From the NCBI GenBank assembly GCA_963377175.1, contig CAUJNA010000467.1:127572-191571 (forward strand): a stretch of DNA of 64,000 bases, written 5' to 3'. Numbering within the stretch: position 1 is the first letter of the stretch; every line of letters begins with the position of its first letter. This DNA comes from Effrenium voratum (Eukaryota > Sar > Dinophyceae > Suessiales > Symbiodiniaceae). The notes beneath the pieces were generated by a model that was not told the origin of the DNA, ran no database searches, and saw only the letters and a program-made list of their open reading frames with translations. Shown here in pieces: positions 22,376 through 33,180 of this stretch. Made by a program: the position numbers and the translations under genes.

Positions 22376-23134
22376 TTCCGCACGCGCTCCCTTCCAGAAG
22401 CTTTCCAGAAAGGAAAGCGGGCACACAGCTAGATTGCGCGAGCAGCGAACTGGATTTGTATGACATTGCGGTAGAACGTCCGAAGGTTTTCAACCACACG
22501 CACGCACTACGCAACATGTTTGGCTTGGACTGTGCTTCCCATCGAATCAAGGTTATGAGGAATCTCTGGGCGCTGGAAGGAAGTGCGACTTAGGCTTTGG
22601 TTTGTGCGCCGAGCCGAGTAACGAATGCAAGTGCCACTTTGGGATACTGCCTGATGCTTTAAACAAATACAAAAAAAACACAATGCTTGAGCATGATGTG
22701 TCAATCACGCAGAGCTACTGATGGTCATGTAGTGAACTGCACACTCCCCTTCATTCTTGAGTTTTGGCTGACCACGCCCTCGCGTCTACCCCTGCCTTTT
22801 GAGCTCCAATCTTGAGGAGCAGGGGGCTATCGCGCACTTGGCGGTACAAAAGGAAACCACAAGAGCTTCCCAAAAAGCATCTAGAAACCCAACATACAAT
22901 TTGGCAGTGGAAGAAACCTGGCGGCTCCTTTCAACACCTGCTCGAGATCCGGCACCTTTGCTCTGTTCTTCAAACATCCTACATTTCGCTTGCGAAAAGT
23001 GCCAAAATAAAGGATGTAAGTGAAAAACTAGGGTTTTTCCCTGGAAAACCCTTATGTTTCCAAAACTTGCCCAAAAACCAGGTTTTCCCATTTGACCCTT
23101 TAAAATTAAATGATTTTCGCTTAGAGGGTATAGT

Positions 23135-23176
23135 ATAAGTATATTATACATATATATATATATTATATATATATGT
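23135..23176. repeat. TA microsatellite
   Basis: TATATTATACATATATATATATATTATATATATATG tract. Confidence 0.85.
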
Positions 23177-24235
23177 GCTGTCAGTATGCGACCCTATATC
23201 CAATCTCTAACTCCACTAGTCATCTTCAACGTTAACTGCCAACACCCTGTTGCCTGTTGACGCTCGCGGAAAAAAGAAAAGCCCTCGGGTTGCATGTTTT
23301 CAGTGGGACACTCACCACACAAAAAGGGGCGGATGACCCCCGCTGAACTGGAGAAGTGGCAGCTCCTGTTCCTGCGTTAGGGAATGCATTTCCGAGTCTG
23401 GGTGTTGGTTGAATGGGCCGTTTGGGGGGGCTTCCCGAAAGTAAAACATAGGCCATGGGTTATATGGGTTGGGCTCATTCCAACGAGACAACTCCTGCCT
23501 ATCGAACCTGGCTATCCCTCTGCCCCGTTCCTTTGGCCGCTCCCGACTCCGTTCCCGGTGCGCCTGCCGAGGATGGCAGCCGAAAGGTAAGGGTCTGGCG
23601 TCCAGGTGCCAAAACAGCGGCAGCCTGGCGAGGCACTGGCAGTGAGCTTGAGCCTAGATTTCACATGGCTCCTGGTCGACTTGTTTGGGGTCCCGAACCC
23701 CCCCTTTTTGGTTGGGTTTAGATCCGAACAGCGATAACTTGCCGCGCATACCGTTTGGAAGCCTTTCGGCTCAGGGTACCAGGGCCTGGCGACAGGTACA
23801 AGTTGCAAGCGTTGGTATAGTCGCTGCTGTGCGCTTTACCCTCTGTCCAACAATCATGGAAGTGGATGATCGGTGGCTTCCCTAAAAGGAAACCAGTCTT
23901 CTGCTACCAGCTTCCATGATTCTTGGAGGGAGGAACTTGAGGAAACGTGTTTGAGGCATGCGCATCCAATATATGAGCCGCGCCCGAACGCATCAGAATG
24001 ATCTATAGCCATCCAGTTGGTTGATTAACTGAATTGTCAGACCTAGTTCAGCCGAAGCCAGCGCTATGTACGCGACGCGTGACTATCCTGACCAGCCCCA
24101 AGAAACGGGGCATGTTGACCATGGTGCAACGGAATTGGCTCCTTAAATAAGAACCCAATCCTTCTCACCGGCCAAGGTGGGTACCCTGTGAGACACGCTT
24201 TTGGTGGGTTCCATGTTGATGCGGCGGTCAAACAG

Positions 24236-24329
24236 ACTCACTTCCTGAGATGGGCCAAAACAAGTAACCAAACTTTTTGTTTACCACCACAACGGTCCGA
24301 CCCCAAAACGTGAAACTCAGGAAGTGAGT
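24236..24329. mobile_element. 94-bp inverted-repeat element with perfect 14-bp ends
   Basis: ACTCACTTCCTGAG (24236-24249) and CTCAGGAAGTGAGT (24316-24329) are exact reverse complements. The interior resembles 18305-18405, 27479-27560 and 38578-38687 (AAGTAACCAAACTTNTTGTTTACCACC ... GGTCCGACCCCAAAA). No coding capacity. It lies 131 nt beyond the exon I donor in intron I-J of the phosphatidyltransferase gene. Confidence 0.88.
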
Positions 24330-24460
24330 TACCAGTGATATCCCTAACAGCCCCAAAGGGAACCCTCTGGATCCCTCTGGAACACTTGTTTTGAACCCTC
24401 CCTGAAAGCTGCCCCAAACCATGTCCAACCGCAGCTTCTGCAATGATCCATGCCGGATGC

Positions 24461-24494
24461 ACAGGGCCAGCATCGCCCCCATGGGTGCTGGCAC
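24461..24494 (-). CDS. PssA-type gene, exon I (VPAP block)
   Basis: Acceptor GAGCCTCAG. Reads VPAPMGAMLAL plus one base before a GC donor (GCATCC). Joined in phase to exon H it gives FFTGVPAPMGAMLAL, a diagnostic stretch of PssA (G-(L/V)-P-x-P-x-G-A). The frame continues CIRHGSLQKLRLDM to a GT (GTTTGG), a longer alternative that would change the phase into the next exon. Confidence 0.8.
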
Positions 24495-25969
24495 CTGAGG
24501 CTCAAGGAAAAGCCTTCCGAACAAAAAAACAACAGAGGACAGCGGGTGGGAAAAATGACTGAATCAACAAAGGAATAATAGGTATTTGGTATATTGAAGT
24601 GTTTACTTACTTATGTCTACACGATTATGTAAATGTACGCACCATGGATGTTTCTAAAAAAAATGATTCCGGTCTGAGGGACTTCCAGCATGTTTCCGGA
24701 CACGGCGTCCATGCTTCAAACACACATGCCATCAAATCGGTATCGGCACATATCACCACTCCGAAAAGGGATCGGCATCTTTCAGCCTGTTAGGAAAGTC
24801 CTCGTTGGCCTTTGGCGCCACCTCGCTTCCTGATTCTCAGATTCTCAGGGAGTGACCGAACACCTTCCGGTTCATTTCCAAAGCCCCGGGCTTTCCGATA
24901 CATGGGTTTCTTGCTTAAAGTGGATTGGGTGGTTTCCCTTGGTCAAATGGAAACTCTTGGTACTTCAGTTTTTGGAGCTTGAAGCCGTAGCCTGGAGTAC
25001 AAGCTGTACGGAAGGAACACAAAAAACCACACAAAAAGCGGGCGCAAGCGCCAGCATTTGTCCTGGGGAAAGGGCCCAGCTGACAAGCTGCGTTCATCCC
25101 CCCGACCTAATCCTGCAAATGCTCAGCTTTCTTGTTGCGAAACAAACATAACGGACCTTTGAATGGATACCCAAAGAAGCATGTCTTAACAATCGTTAAA
25201 AAACTTGACTGAACCAACTTTCATCCCCCCCCCCCCGGCGACATGGGGCAAAAAGCTGTTAATCCTCCGATGGGCAAACCCGATTGGGTTTTGCGATTCA
25301 AGGTCTGGTTGAAACCTCCTTTCGGCTTCCCTTGAAAGGAGACCAAGGGCTGGTTGTATCGCCCGAACTAGTCACTTGTTGCTCGCCACACAAATGGCCT
25401 TCCCAACCAAAGTATGACCTCCAGAAGCTCGGGACATGACTAGTCAGGAGGGTTGAGCAACACTTGCTTCACTGAAGCAACCGCTGGCCACCCTTGAATT
25501 CAACAATTAGTCGTTTGACTCGCTGACGGAACCTGGGCGCATTTTTTTGGGGGGACCCAAAATGGATTGGGTTTGTCCGTTGCTTTCCCTTCAAAATCAC
25601 TCCGAAAATGGGTACCCCCAAAAAACACACCCACACACCCAGCTTCCCTCCAATTGGTGGTTTGGGTTTGTGGTTTGTCATCCCTCAAAAAGAGCAAGGG
25701 CTTCAAATCCCCACTGATTGGACTCGGTCACTTCGATGACCTCAAAGCGTGTGCAACCGCTCGGCAGTCGACTTACTTAGAGTTGCCACCAGGCCACGGC
25801 TCAGCTGATATTCCATGTTGCCAACATGGGCAGCGGGCTTGGCTACTTCGTGCGTAATTGGCCACTTCCCACTCCAACCTACCAACTCAGGGGTACCCAG
25901 TCCATCCCAGCCCCCCACCCGGCCCGCCCCTTCGTTCTCGCGCCGCGCGGAGCGAGTCGGGCCCCGGGC

Positions 25970-26070
25970 CCCGGTGAAGAACTTGGACCGCGCAAGGAAC
26001 TTGGAGCCGCGCTCGATGAGAGCCGCATTGGGCCCGCTGGGAACCCCGCTCGAGTCGCCTCCCGGAACGG
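25970..26070 (-). CDS. PssA-type gene, exon H (linker and FFTG)
   Basis: Acceptor GTCTCCCAG, 101 nt, GC donor (ACCGGG followed by GCCCGG). With the T from exon G it reads S-VPGGDSSGVPSGPNAALIER, then GSKFLARSKFFTG. The family has a short variable loop between ALRLARFN and KFFTG. Here the loop is about 20 residues longer and Gly/Ser/Pro-rich, which suits an insertion in a eukaryotic homologue. A plus-strand frame also reads through the region but lacks splice sites that fit. Confidence 0.8.
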
Positions 26071-27478
26071 CTGGGAGACGACAAAAAACCGCCAAGCGGG
26101 TTAGAACCCACAAAAAGCGCTTGGAAAAAGAAGCCAAAAAAGCCAAGAAGCAAAAAGGCAAGACACAAAAGCAAACAAGACGACAAAAACACCCATAGCA
26201 AAAAAGAGAAGAAGCAACAAATGGGTCCCCTAAAAGACCTCAGATCCCAGGGTTTGAAGTAGGACGCCCAGATCGCTGGCTCTCAGGTTTCCTTTGAGCC
26301 GTCTTTTTCTTGGCCCGCGCGCAAAGGTCAGGGAGCCAAGGGCACCAAATTGTTTGAGGCTCAAGAGTGAGCCGGATACTTCCTGCAAACTCGCAAGGAA
26401 CTCAAAACTGGGGACAGGCTCCTTCAAAGCGCATGCTTTCGTCATTTTTTGGGGCGGCCTTCCTTATGCACCACAGCACATGTTGTCCTCTTCGTTCCAG
26501 TCCGTTCGAGTCAACGTAGGGCTCTATGCAACATGAATCACGAAGGATGCAGCAACCCCAGAATGGATACACAACGCTGCCTGCCAAAGGAAGTGTCTGC
26601 CATGTCCCCACATTGCCTTGGTACTTGAGGCCAGCACTAAACAAGATATGAGCTACGGTCAAGATTCATAGTATCCCCAACTCGCGCGGAAGTTTGGTGC
26701 ACCAGCTGCATACGGGTTACTGCCCCATGTCATCCTCTTTATGACCGTAGACGGCAGTCACCATAGGCCATATTTAGAAGGTTGCTCCAATGGGCACAGC
26801 CATTTTACGCGGGCACGCTGGTTTTTAGGCGCCTCTCGCGGAAAGTATCATCTTGTTTTCCTCTCAAGAAGACCCGAAGCTGGTCTCAGTTGCCCCTCAG
26901 AAACCCACCTTTTGGGACCTTTCCTAGAAGTGGGAACCCAAAAAGGGGGAACCAAAAGGTTAAAGGGTTGATTCACTTTGGACAACTGAGTGGTTCTTCA
27001 TGTTGGTTCCTTTCAAGCTGCTTTTGTTTCCGGGTAACCCCGTTCCAGTGCCTTCTTTGCATGGATCCTCCGAAACGAGGAATCTCCTTTGGGGCAGCGT
27101 TGCTAAACTGCGGGGAGTGGTAGAAGACATGATTCAATGAAGGGACTGTGAAACCTGGATCTTTGAGCTGTGTGTTGGGGCTTATGTTGTTTTTGCAGAG
27201 TAGTGGTAGATTTTCATACTGATGACTATGGAATTAGGAGCGTCATAACCACCATCGAGTATAGGGATTGATTTGAACCTCCAGCTAATACGAATCGTCA
27301 CATCTGTTATTGATCGGATATTGGTGGGCTATATTCCCTAAAGGGTTCATGCCTACTTCTACCCAGCCCAAGTAACAGGATCGTTTGACAACCCAACGGG
27401 CTCCATGGCTTCTCCCTCTGATTCGCGCCTGACTTCTCCGTCTTTTGGTTCTCCGGCGGCGCACCTGCACTGCGGTAG

Positions 27479-27560
27479 TCTCACTTAACGAGTGGATTGG
27501 ACACAAAGTAGCCAGACTTGTTGTTTGCCACCAAAATGGTCCAGACCCCCAAGTCGTGTC
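27479..27560. mobile_element. Partial CTCACTTCC-family element
   Basis: CTCACTTAACGAGTGG, AAAGTAGCCAGACTTGTTGT and CCACCAAAATGGTCCAGACC match the interior of 24236-24329 and 38578-38687. The right end is not clear. Confidence 0.65.
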
Positions 27561-28285
27561 CTTATTTTTTTTGCGGGCTCAACTCACTGCGACCTCCCGC
27601 CCTAGTGTCAACATGCAGAGAAATCTCTTGGTGCCCGCCCAACACAAGGACTGATGCATCAATCTCATTGTCCGATTTTATACGGATCCCTGTTCGATAG
27701 ACAGCCTTCAAATCAAGACCTAGGATTAAATTTATTCTCTTGGTTGCTGTTGACCCCTATGCAAACGGTTTAGCTGTTTGTGGGTTAAATTGACAATCCT
27801 TGATTTCCCAAACAGCGAAAGTCTAAACATCCAACCCAATAGCAATCAAGTTATTGTGTCATCATTTTAGACGGAACATTCCAATATTTCACCAAAGGTT
27901 GACCCACACGCCCTATATTTCCCCTGAAACATCACCCGAGGAAACTCACAAATGAACCCAACAAATGTTTAATCGAAAACTCAGATGCCTAGTGGATTTC
28001 CATTCGGAATTTCGGAAAACAAGAATCGGCATCCTTTCTTGGTTTGAGTTTTTTCAGGAATCGGAACCCTAACCCCCCCCCCAAAAAAAAAAAAACAAAG
28101 GCTGAAAAACGGGGGTGACATCACTTTGCACCTGGGCAAAAGGCAAATATGAGCCACAATCAAAACCCGGTACTAAAATGGTGAACCCAGAACCACGCTT
28201 CAAGAATTAAGGCGGATATCCGAAGCTATGGCGAGGGGATTGGCCCTAACCGGATCATCCCGAATCGGTTTTTGAGCACGTGGCT

Positions 28286-28406
28286 CATATGGCTGTGGGT
28301 CAAAAATGGGGTAACCCCAAAATGGCTTGAACCCTGGTTTTTTGGAACCCACGACTAAAACCGGCGATCCAATTCCTGGTTTCATTTTGACCACCGCAGC
28401 CATATG
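28286..28406. mobile_element. Inverted-repeat element, CATATGGCTG family
   Basis: CATATGGCTGTGGGTCAAAA (28286-) faces CATTTTGACCACCGCAGCCATATG (28383-28406), about 20 of 23 positions complementary. A near copy lies at 29720-29850 and a third at 36116-36272. It ends 40 nt beyond the exon G donor, so it forms the 5' part of intron G-H. Confidence 0.8.
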
Positions 28407-28445
28407 GGGACTCGCGGCCTTGAAAGGCAGGGCCCCCGGGGGAGC

Positions 28446-28476
28446 AGTTGAAGCGCGCCAGCCGCAGGGCACACGC
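28446..28476 (-). CDS. PssA-type gene, exon G (ALRLARFN motif)
   Basis: Acceptor AGCGAG, 31 nt, GC donor (AACT followed by GCTCCC). Reads ACALRLARFN plus one base. ALRLARFN is the hallmark following the fifth helix in PssA. It joins exon F in phase 0 (FFCQ-ACALRLARFN) and exon H in phase 1. The minus frame stays open on both sides (upstream AFSLQPAVASVASE), so longer borders are possible, but only this choice keeps all phases. Confidence 0.85.
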
Positions 28477-29560
28477 CTCGCTTGCCACGCTTGCAACGGC
28501 GGGTTGCAACGAAAACGCGGCCCGTTGGTTTTCCCTCAGAAAACCGCAACAACCTGGTGGTTGTTTTGGTGGCCCTAAGATAATTTTCCACCCTTAAGAA
28601 CTCTTAGCGTGGTTCTTGACTTGAGTTGAACCCATTGTTTTTGGTTTTATAGGCCAAACTCAAAAAGATAAAAGGGCACCCTAGAAAGAACACGCCCATG
28701 GATATCGAGGTGTGTTTTTGAAGCTCCCCTGTTCATCTTGGTGCAAACGGAAAAGGCAGGGAAGCGTGTTCTGTGTCTGCCTTCTTCTCGGGCGAAAAAC
28801 CCCTGTTGACATATGCCCATCTATACTGTTGTAACCTTGACCAAAAACAGGCCAGCATGGAGAACAGCGTGTAAACACAAGCGACTCGTTTGGAACCTTG
28901 ACCAAAAACATGCGCCAACCTGGGAAGGCCGACAGGCCTTCCAAGGTGAAAATTTGCTTTGAGAAAAACATCGGCGATGTTTTCCCCTGACACATCATCC
29001 ATCCCAGAAGACTCACTTTGAGCTGGCAACCAAACGTTGATATGTCAAATCACCAAAGGGGGAACTATAGAACGTGAGGACCCCATTGCGGGTACCCGAC
29101 TTTTGGGGTATATATTTTGGTTGTAGCAAAGAGGCGAGTGAGGGCGGGTCAATAGTTGGGGAACCTCTATGGGGCACTCTCTTTGGCATCCCTTCAAAAC
29201 AACCCTGGATTGGGGAAGAAAGAAGAAAGCAGAATGAAACTGGGTGTTCAAGGGGAATTTCAGGTATGGTGTTTGGAGGTGTGGAGGCTTGCGTACCACC
29301 AATATCAGCTGAGGCGCTAGATAAGGAGCTGCAAAACCCCTGGTGGTTCAGCACGTAAACATACTCCCACGGCTTCCGAACGGATAAGAGGTGCAACCTC
29401 TCGTTCCTGCCTGAGAAAGGGAAACCAATAGCAAAACCCATCCAGTCTTGGGGGGCGCGAGTCCTTTTTTGAGACACACCACCTGAAACTGGCTGAAAGC
29501 CAACTTCCGTTTCGGCGTCCGTGGTTCCGGCGTTGCGAGTCCCATGTTGAATCCACCGGC

Positions 29561-29614
29561 CTGGCAGAAGAATACGCAGCTGATCCACAGCACTACGTCC
29601 CAAAAGTCTCCTAG
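29561..29614 (-). CDS. PssA-type gene, exon F (membrane helix)
   Basis: Acceptor GGTGCGCAG, 54 nt in phase 0, GC donor (TGCCAG followed by GCCGGT). Reads LGDFWDVVLWISCVFFCQ, a hydrophobic helix between FGVAPA and ALRLARFN as in the bacterial enzymes. A longer alternative runs to CAG followed by GTGGTG at 29482, but it would put 26 extra polar residues before ALRLARFN. Confidence 0.75.
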
Positions 29615-29719
29615 CTGCGCACCGAACCGAACCGCGGGCCAAAGATCGGGCAAATGACTCTTCGTCCCAAAGCGGACATGGAACTGCTCCGGGAACTCCC
29701 CGGCAACGGATTTTTGAGT

Positions 29720-29850
29720 GCCAAGCTGAAAAACATTTGGCTGTGGGTCAAAAGTAGGTACCCAAAATGGAACCCTGGTAAATGGAAACACGGACTAAAA
29801 CCTGCGGTCCATATCCTGGTGGCTTAATTTTGGCCCATACCCATTTGAGA
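29720..29850. mobile_element. Second copy of the CATATGGCTG-family element
   Basis: GGCTGTGGGTCAAAAGTAGG ... GAACCCTGGTAAATGG ... ACTAAAACCTGCGGTCCA ... CTGGTGGCTTAATTTTGGCCCATAC lines up with 28286-28406 over its length. The inverted right end is degraded. Intron E-F. Confidence 0.65.
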
Positions 29851-30420
29851 AATGCGTCTACTTTCACCCAACTCGAATCGCTGCCCCTGCTTTTGAAGAT
29901 TCCGAGTCGGACACGGGGAGCGGATATCGCCTGAACCGGGGGGACAGAGATCGGCGCAGAGCCGTTCAGTCTCAGTACCCTCTCTCAGTACATGGAACCC
30001 AGTTGGAAGCAGATGGCTCGGTTTTTTGTAAGGTTGGACCACTGAAAGCGGGTCTCGACGTTTGGGCTTCCCTTGAAAAAACCCACCCCAAAAAGGGGAA
30101 CCAACTCCAAAAAGATGGGCCATGTTGAAGCTTGGCAACAAACTCCTGCAAACAACAGTCCAAACATCTGTCTCCCTGTGTGGCTCGCCAAGATTTCCGG
30201 ACGTGGACCCGAAACCCAACCTAAGAAAGGGTATACCTTGAAAAAAATAGGGCTTCTGATATCATGTGAAGGGTAACTTCATGATATACCTAAAAAAGGG
30301 TATATCTTGAACCCCAACCTATGAAAGGGCGCACACACACACACACCTCATTTTGTGAACTTCCTTTTTTTCGAGGCTCATCCGAATCCCAGGCTTGGGA
30401 ACTGCTCAGCCCCCCGATAA

Positions 30421-30461
30421 AAAAAAAAACAAAAAGGCGGGGGGGGGGGGGGGGGGGGTTA
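30421..30461. repeat. A-run and 20-base G-run
   Basis: AAAAAAAAAACAAAAAGGC followed by about 20 consecutive G. Runs of G this long can form a quadruplex; on the transcribed RNA it is a C-run. Intron E-F. Confidence 0.9.
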
Positions 30462-30580
30462 CACACAAAAACAAACAAGGATTAAACCAAACAACACACA
30501 AACAAAAAAACACGGTTGGATTGGACGCGGCCGACGGTCGATTTGCGGATTCTGCAACGGAATCGTCGTCATGGTCCTGC

Positions 30581-30642
30581 TTTCTCGTCCGCCCAGGCAT
30601 AGATCACGATCGCTGGCGCCACACCGAAGTTCACGAGGTCCC
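30581..30642 (-). CDS. PssA-type gene, exon E (FGVAPA motif)
   Basis: Acceptor CAGATCAG. With the G from exon D it reads G-DLVNFGVAPAIVIYAWADEK up to a GC donor (AAA followed by GCAGGA). DLVNFGVAPA is a defining PssA stretch, and its first Asp is the fourth Asp of the CDP-alcohol signature. A GA donor four bases further on is also possible but breaks the phase into exon F. Confidence 0.9.
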
Positions 30643-30699
30643 CTGATCTGCTTCGATCGGCTTCGATCGAGCACTGCGTCTCTGTGGCCCTTAAGAAAT

Positions 30700-30900
30700 G
30701 GTGGGTCGGTACCCAAAATGGTTGGTCATAACCCCCATTTGTTTAGACTTATAACAAATGGTTGATTACCCAAAATGGTTGGTCATGGACCTATTTTCTA
30801 AGTTGGTTACCCAAAATGGTTGGTCATGGACCTATTTTCTAAGGCTTTACAAAATGGTTGGTTACCCAAAATGGTTGGTCATGGACCCCTTTTCTGGGTC
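30700..30900. repeat. 41-bp tandem repeat
   Basis: About four copies of TTACCCAAAATGGTTGGTCA followed by TGGACCTATTTTCTAAGTTGG. The first and last are truncated. In intron D-E. Confidence 0.9.
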
Positions 30901-31014
30901 ATGACTCCAGGTGGATGTTTGCCCAAGAACCCCAACTGGTGCTCGTCTCCAAAAGCCCAAGGCAAGCACCAACAAAAAGTCGCATTGCCCAAGCTTGCTG
31001 GAGCGAGAGACGCA

Positions 31015-31100
31015 GGGAATGGAACGACCTATATTCACCATCCATGTGATGGTTTCCTTTCGGGAATCCCCGAAATCGGTTCGTTCCATTTCTCATTCCC
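31015..31100. mobile_element. Inverted-repeat element (GGGAATG...CATTCCC family)
   Basis: GGGAATGGAACGA (31015-31027) faces TCGTTCCATTTCTCATTCCC (31081-31100), with a 7-base gap in one arm. The centre GGTTTCCTTTCGGGAATCCC is the dispersed core also found at 32926, 33118, 55445, 55850 and 62866. In intron D-E. Confidence 0.75.
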
Positions 31101-31152
31101 TACCTATCCCACCGATCGCGTCTGCGCAAAACACCGCGTCTCCGCGTCGCGC

Positions 31153-31199
31153 CTAGGCTGTCCAATTCACCTCCGAAGACGGTCACGGCATCCAGCAAC
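31153..31199 (-). CDS. PssA-type gene, exon D (G-x3-D part of the signature)
   Basis: Acceptor GACCGCAG, 47 nt, GC donor (CCTAG followed by GCGCGA). Completes the Arg begun in exon C and reads LLDAVTVFGGELDSL plus one base. This supplies the eight-residue spacer, Gly and third Asp of the signature. The frame stays open to a GT donor at 31103, but using it would separate the third and fourth Asp and destroy the D-x3-D spacing. Confidence 0.92.
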
Positions 31200-32837
31200 C
31201 TGCGGTCGCTTCAGCTTCGCCGAATCGGTTTGCGGAATCAGCGGTTTGGTTTAAGGCCTGGTCTCCCGTTGACGAAAAGAGGAGCGAGCGATTTCTATAG
31301 GGCGATTTCTATTTGGGTGTGGCTCAAAATGAAATCGAAGGTTTTAGTCTTTGCTTCCATTTGCCAAGGTGCCATTGTGGGAAACATGTTTGTTGACCAG
31401 TCATTTTTACTTGCGATAGGATTCCACAAAATCCGCAACAGAACCCCATTCCAAGAACCTGAACAATGATGCATGGGTACTGCTCGCAGCGAATGGCAAT
31501 AGCAATGGTTGGACCAAACATATATTTTTGCAGAACCCATGGTTCAGCTTCCTTCCAATTGGCTCCTTTTTGGAGCCGGAGCTCCAAAATGGGTGCTTAA
31601 GGCCTGGTCTCCCGTTCTCAAGGGCTTCAAATAGAAGCGGCCAAACAGCAACATTTCATTCGCACCCTACCTCAGGGGCAAAACCAAAAGCTGACTTGGT
31701 CATTGGTGGCTGATAACACAGCTCGCTACCAGCTACCGTGGCACCATGACAATTACTTCTACCGTGCATACCAGCTACAAACAGAAGAGTGAGCTCGTGC
31801 AACGGTCTTCAACAATTGACTGGACAGAAGCATCACATTGCTCAATACTCCAATGGACATGCACCCTCGGGCAATCTGTAAGACAAACCACACTTCGCAC
31901 ACTTGAAGGGGACGATGCTGCGCGGTGTGTGCAAAGGTAGACTGAAGCCCCCAGTGCTTGCCCAGAATACCATGAATTACATATCAGGTGCTACTGTGAA
32001 CCACTTTAAATGTACATTCCGCAAACCACATTTCCCGCAACCACAATGGGTTGGTACGCGCTGAGTTCTTTCATCAGCCCGAGGCGGGGCTGGCGTGCAA
32101 AAGGAGATGGCCCAAGCTGCCTGCCTTAGGGTCGTTCTCCAGTACCCCCTTGCTTGACTCTGTTTTGGGCCTTTTTAGGGTAGTTCTCCGGTACTTCTGG
32201 CTTCAATTGAAAAGTACAACGACTAACTGTTTTGGGAGTTACCTCCATGTGAGACGCAACTGAACCCCAATCCTGCGCTATCCTAGTCCCAAATCAGCAT
32301 TTGTCAAGTTCTTTGCCTCTTCAAAATGAGACCGCGCTAGTCAGGGCAAACAAGAGGCCATCCGGATTTGGCCGAAGAGACCAAGAAGTATTGCTGTTGG
32401 GACATGTATACGCGCCACAAAATCATTTTAATGCTGTACAAGGCTTAGAACACATGTCCTGGGCAAAACACCTCACAAAAGTTGAGAAGGACTCGGAGTT
32501 GGGCCTTCTAGGTCCCCTTCACATGTCCCCCTGACATTGCGAGCAGGCCAACCACAAGCTGTGGCAAACCACACGGAAACCGGCACTCTCAAATCAAAGA
32601 AACATCTCGTACAACACCTGGATGGCTGTTGCCCCCAAACAAAACTCTCACAAAAAGGTCCGTTGGAGGCAGCCCTCGATAATTTCGCTCTGTTTCCCTT
32701 GAGGGAGACCAAATGAGCCCTGCTTAGGCCCTTATTTAGGGCCTCATTTCGGGGTCCTTTGGGCTCCCTCCCCCTCCCTCGCCCCCAGCCATGAAACCCG
32801 TCCGATTGCACCGGAGAGCCAAATGGTGAGCACCGGC

Positions 32838-32888
32838 CTGGCCACATGCCCGTCCAAGCCATCGCACACCGCAGCGGCCATGATGAGC
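32838..32888 (-). CDS. PssA-type gene, exon C (DG-x2-DG-x2-AR)
   Basis: Acceptor ATCGCTCAG, 51 nt, GC donor (GGCCAG followed by GCCGGT). Reads LIMAAAVCDGLDGHVA plus AG, with the Arg codon completed by exon D. This is the start of the CDP-alcohol phosphatidyltransferase signature: the two Asp here bind the metal with the Asp residues of exons D and E. It is preceded by a small hydrophobic helix as expected. Confidence 0.93.
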
Positions 32889-32925
32889 CTGAGCGATATG
32901 AGAAATGGAACCCTCTGCTATGGTT

Positions 32926-33180
32926 TTCCTTTCGGGGAATCCCCAAGCGGTTCACTTGTGGCGCATTTTTCCTGGTTGGTTCTTGATGGGCACAAAAGAT
33001 GAGAAATGGTTGTGACTCCTATGAAACCATCTCCTGCCAAGAATTCGTCTAGGGGCAGCACATTCTACCGGGAATGAGAAATGGAGTGACCAGAAAGAAA
33101 TCCCATCCAACTGGTGGCTTCCTTTCCGGGAATCCCCGAAACCGGTTCATCCCCAAACCTCGGGCCATTCCGTCATTCCT
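32926..33180. mobile_element. Two fragments of the GGGATTCCC core repeat
   Basis: GGTTTTCCTTTCGGGGAATCCCC at 32926 and GGCTTCCTTTCCGGGAATCCCC at 33117, each flanked by GAATGAGAAATGGA or CATTCC remnants of the inverted-repeat family. Confidence 0.6.

Noticed and set aside
24965..25065. Hydrophobic minus frame QMLALAPAFCVVFCVPSVQL after CCCCAG
   Set aside because: Falls between exons H and I, whose junction FFTG-VPAP is diagnostic and leaves no room.
27395..27472. Minus exon frame APPENQKTEKSGANQREKPW
   Set aside because: Located in intron G-H. The phase fits neither neighbour, and exons G and H join well without it.
29840..29937. Minus exon with TTCAG acceptor and GTATGG donor reading AISAPRVRLGIFKSRGSDSS
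   Set aside because: Falls in intron E-F; including it would put a long polar insert between FGVAPA and the next helix. Probably chance.
31770..31940. Well-formed minus exon (CTTCAG acceptor, GTATGC donor) reading MSIGVLSNVMLLSSQLLKTV
   Set aside because: Lies between exons C and D, which must join directly to build DG-x2-AR-x8-G. It would insert 57 residues into the active site.
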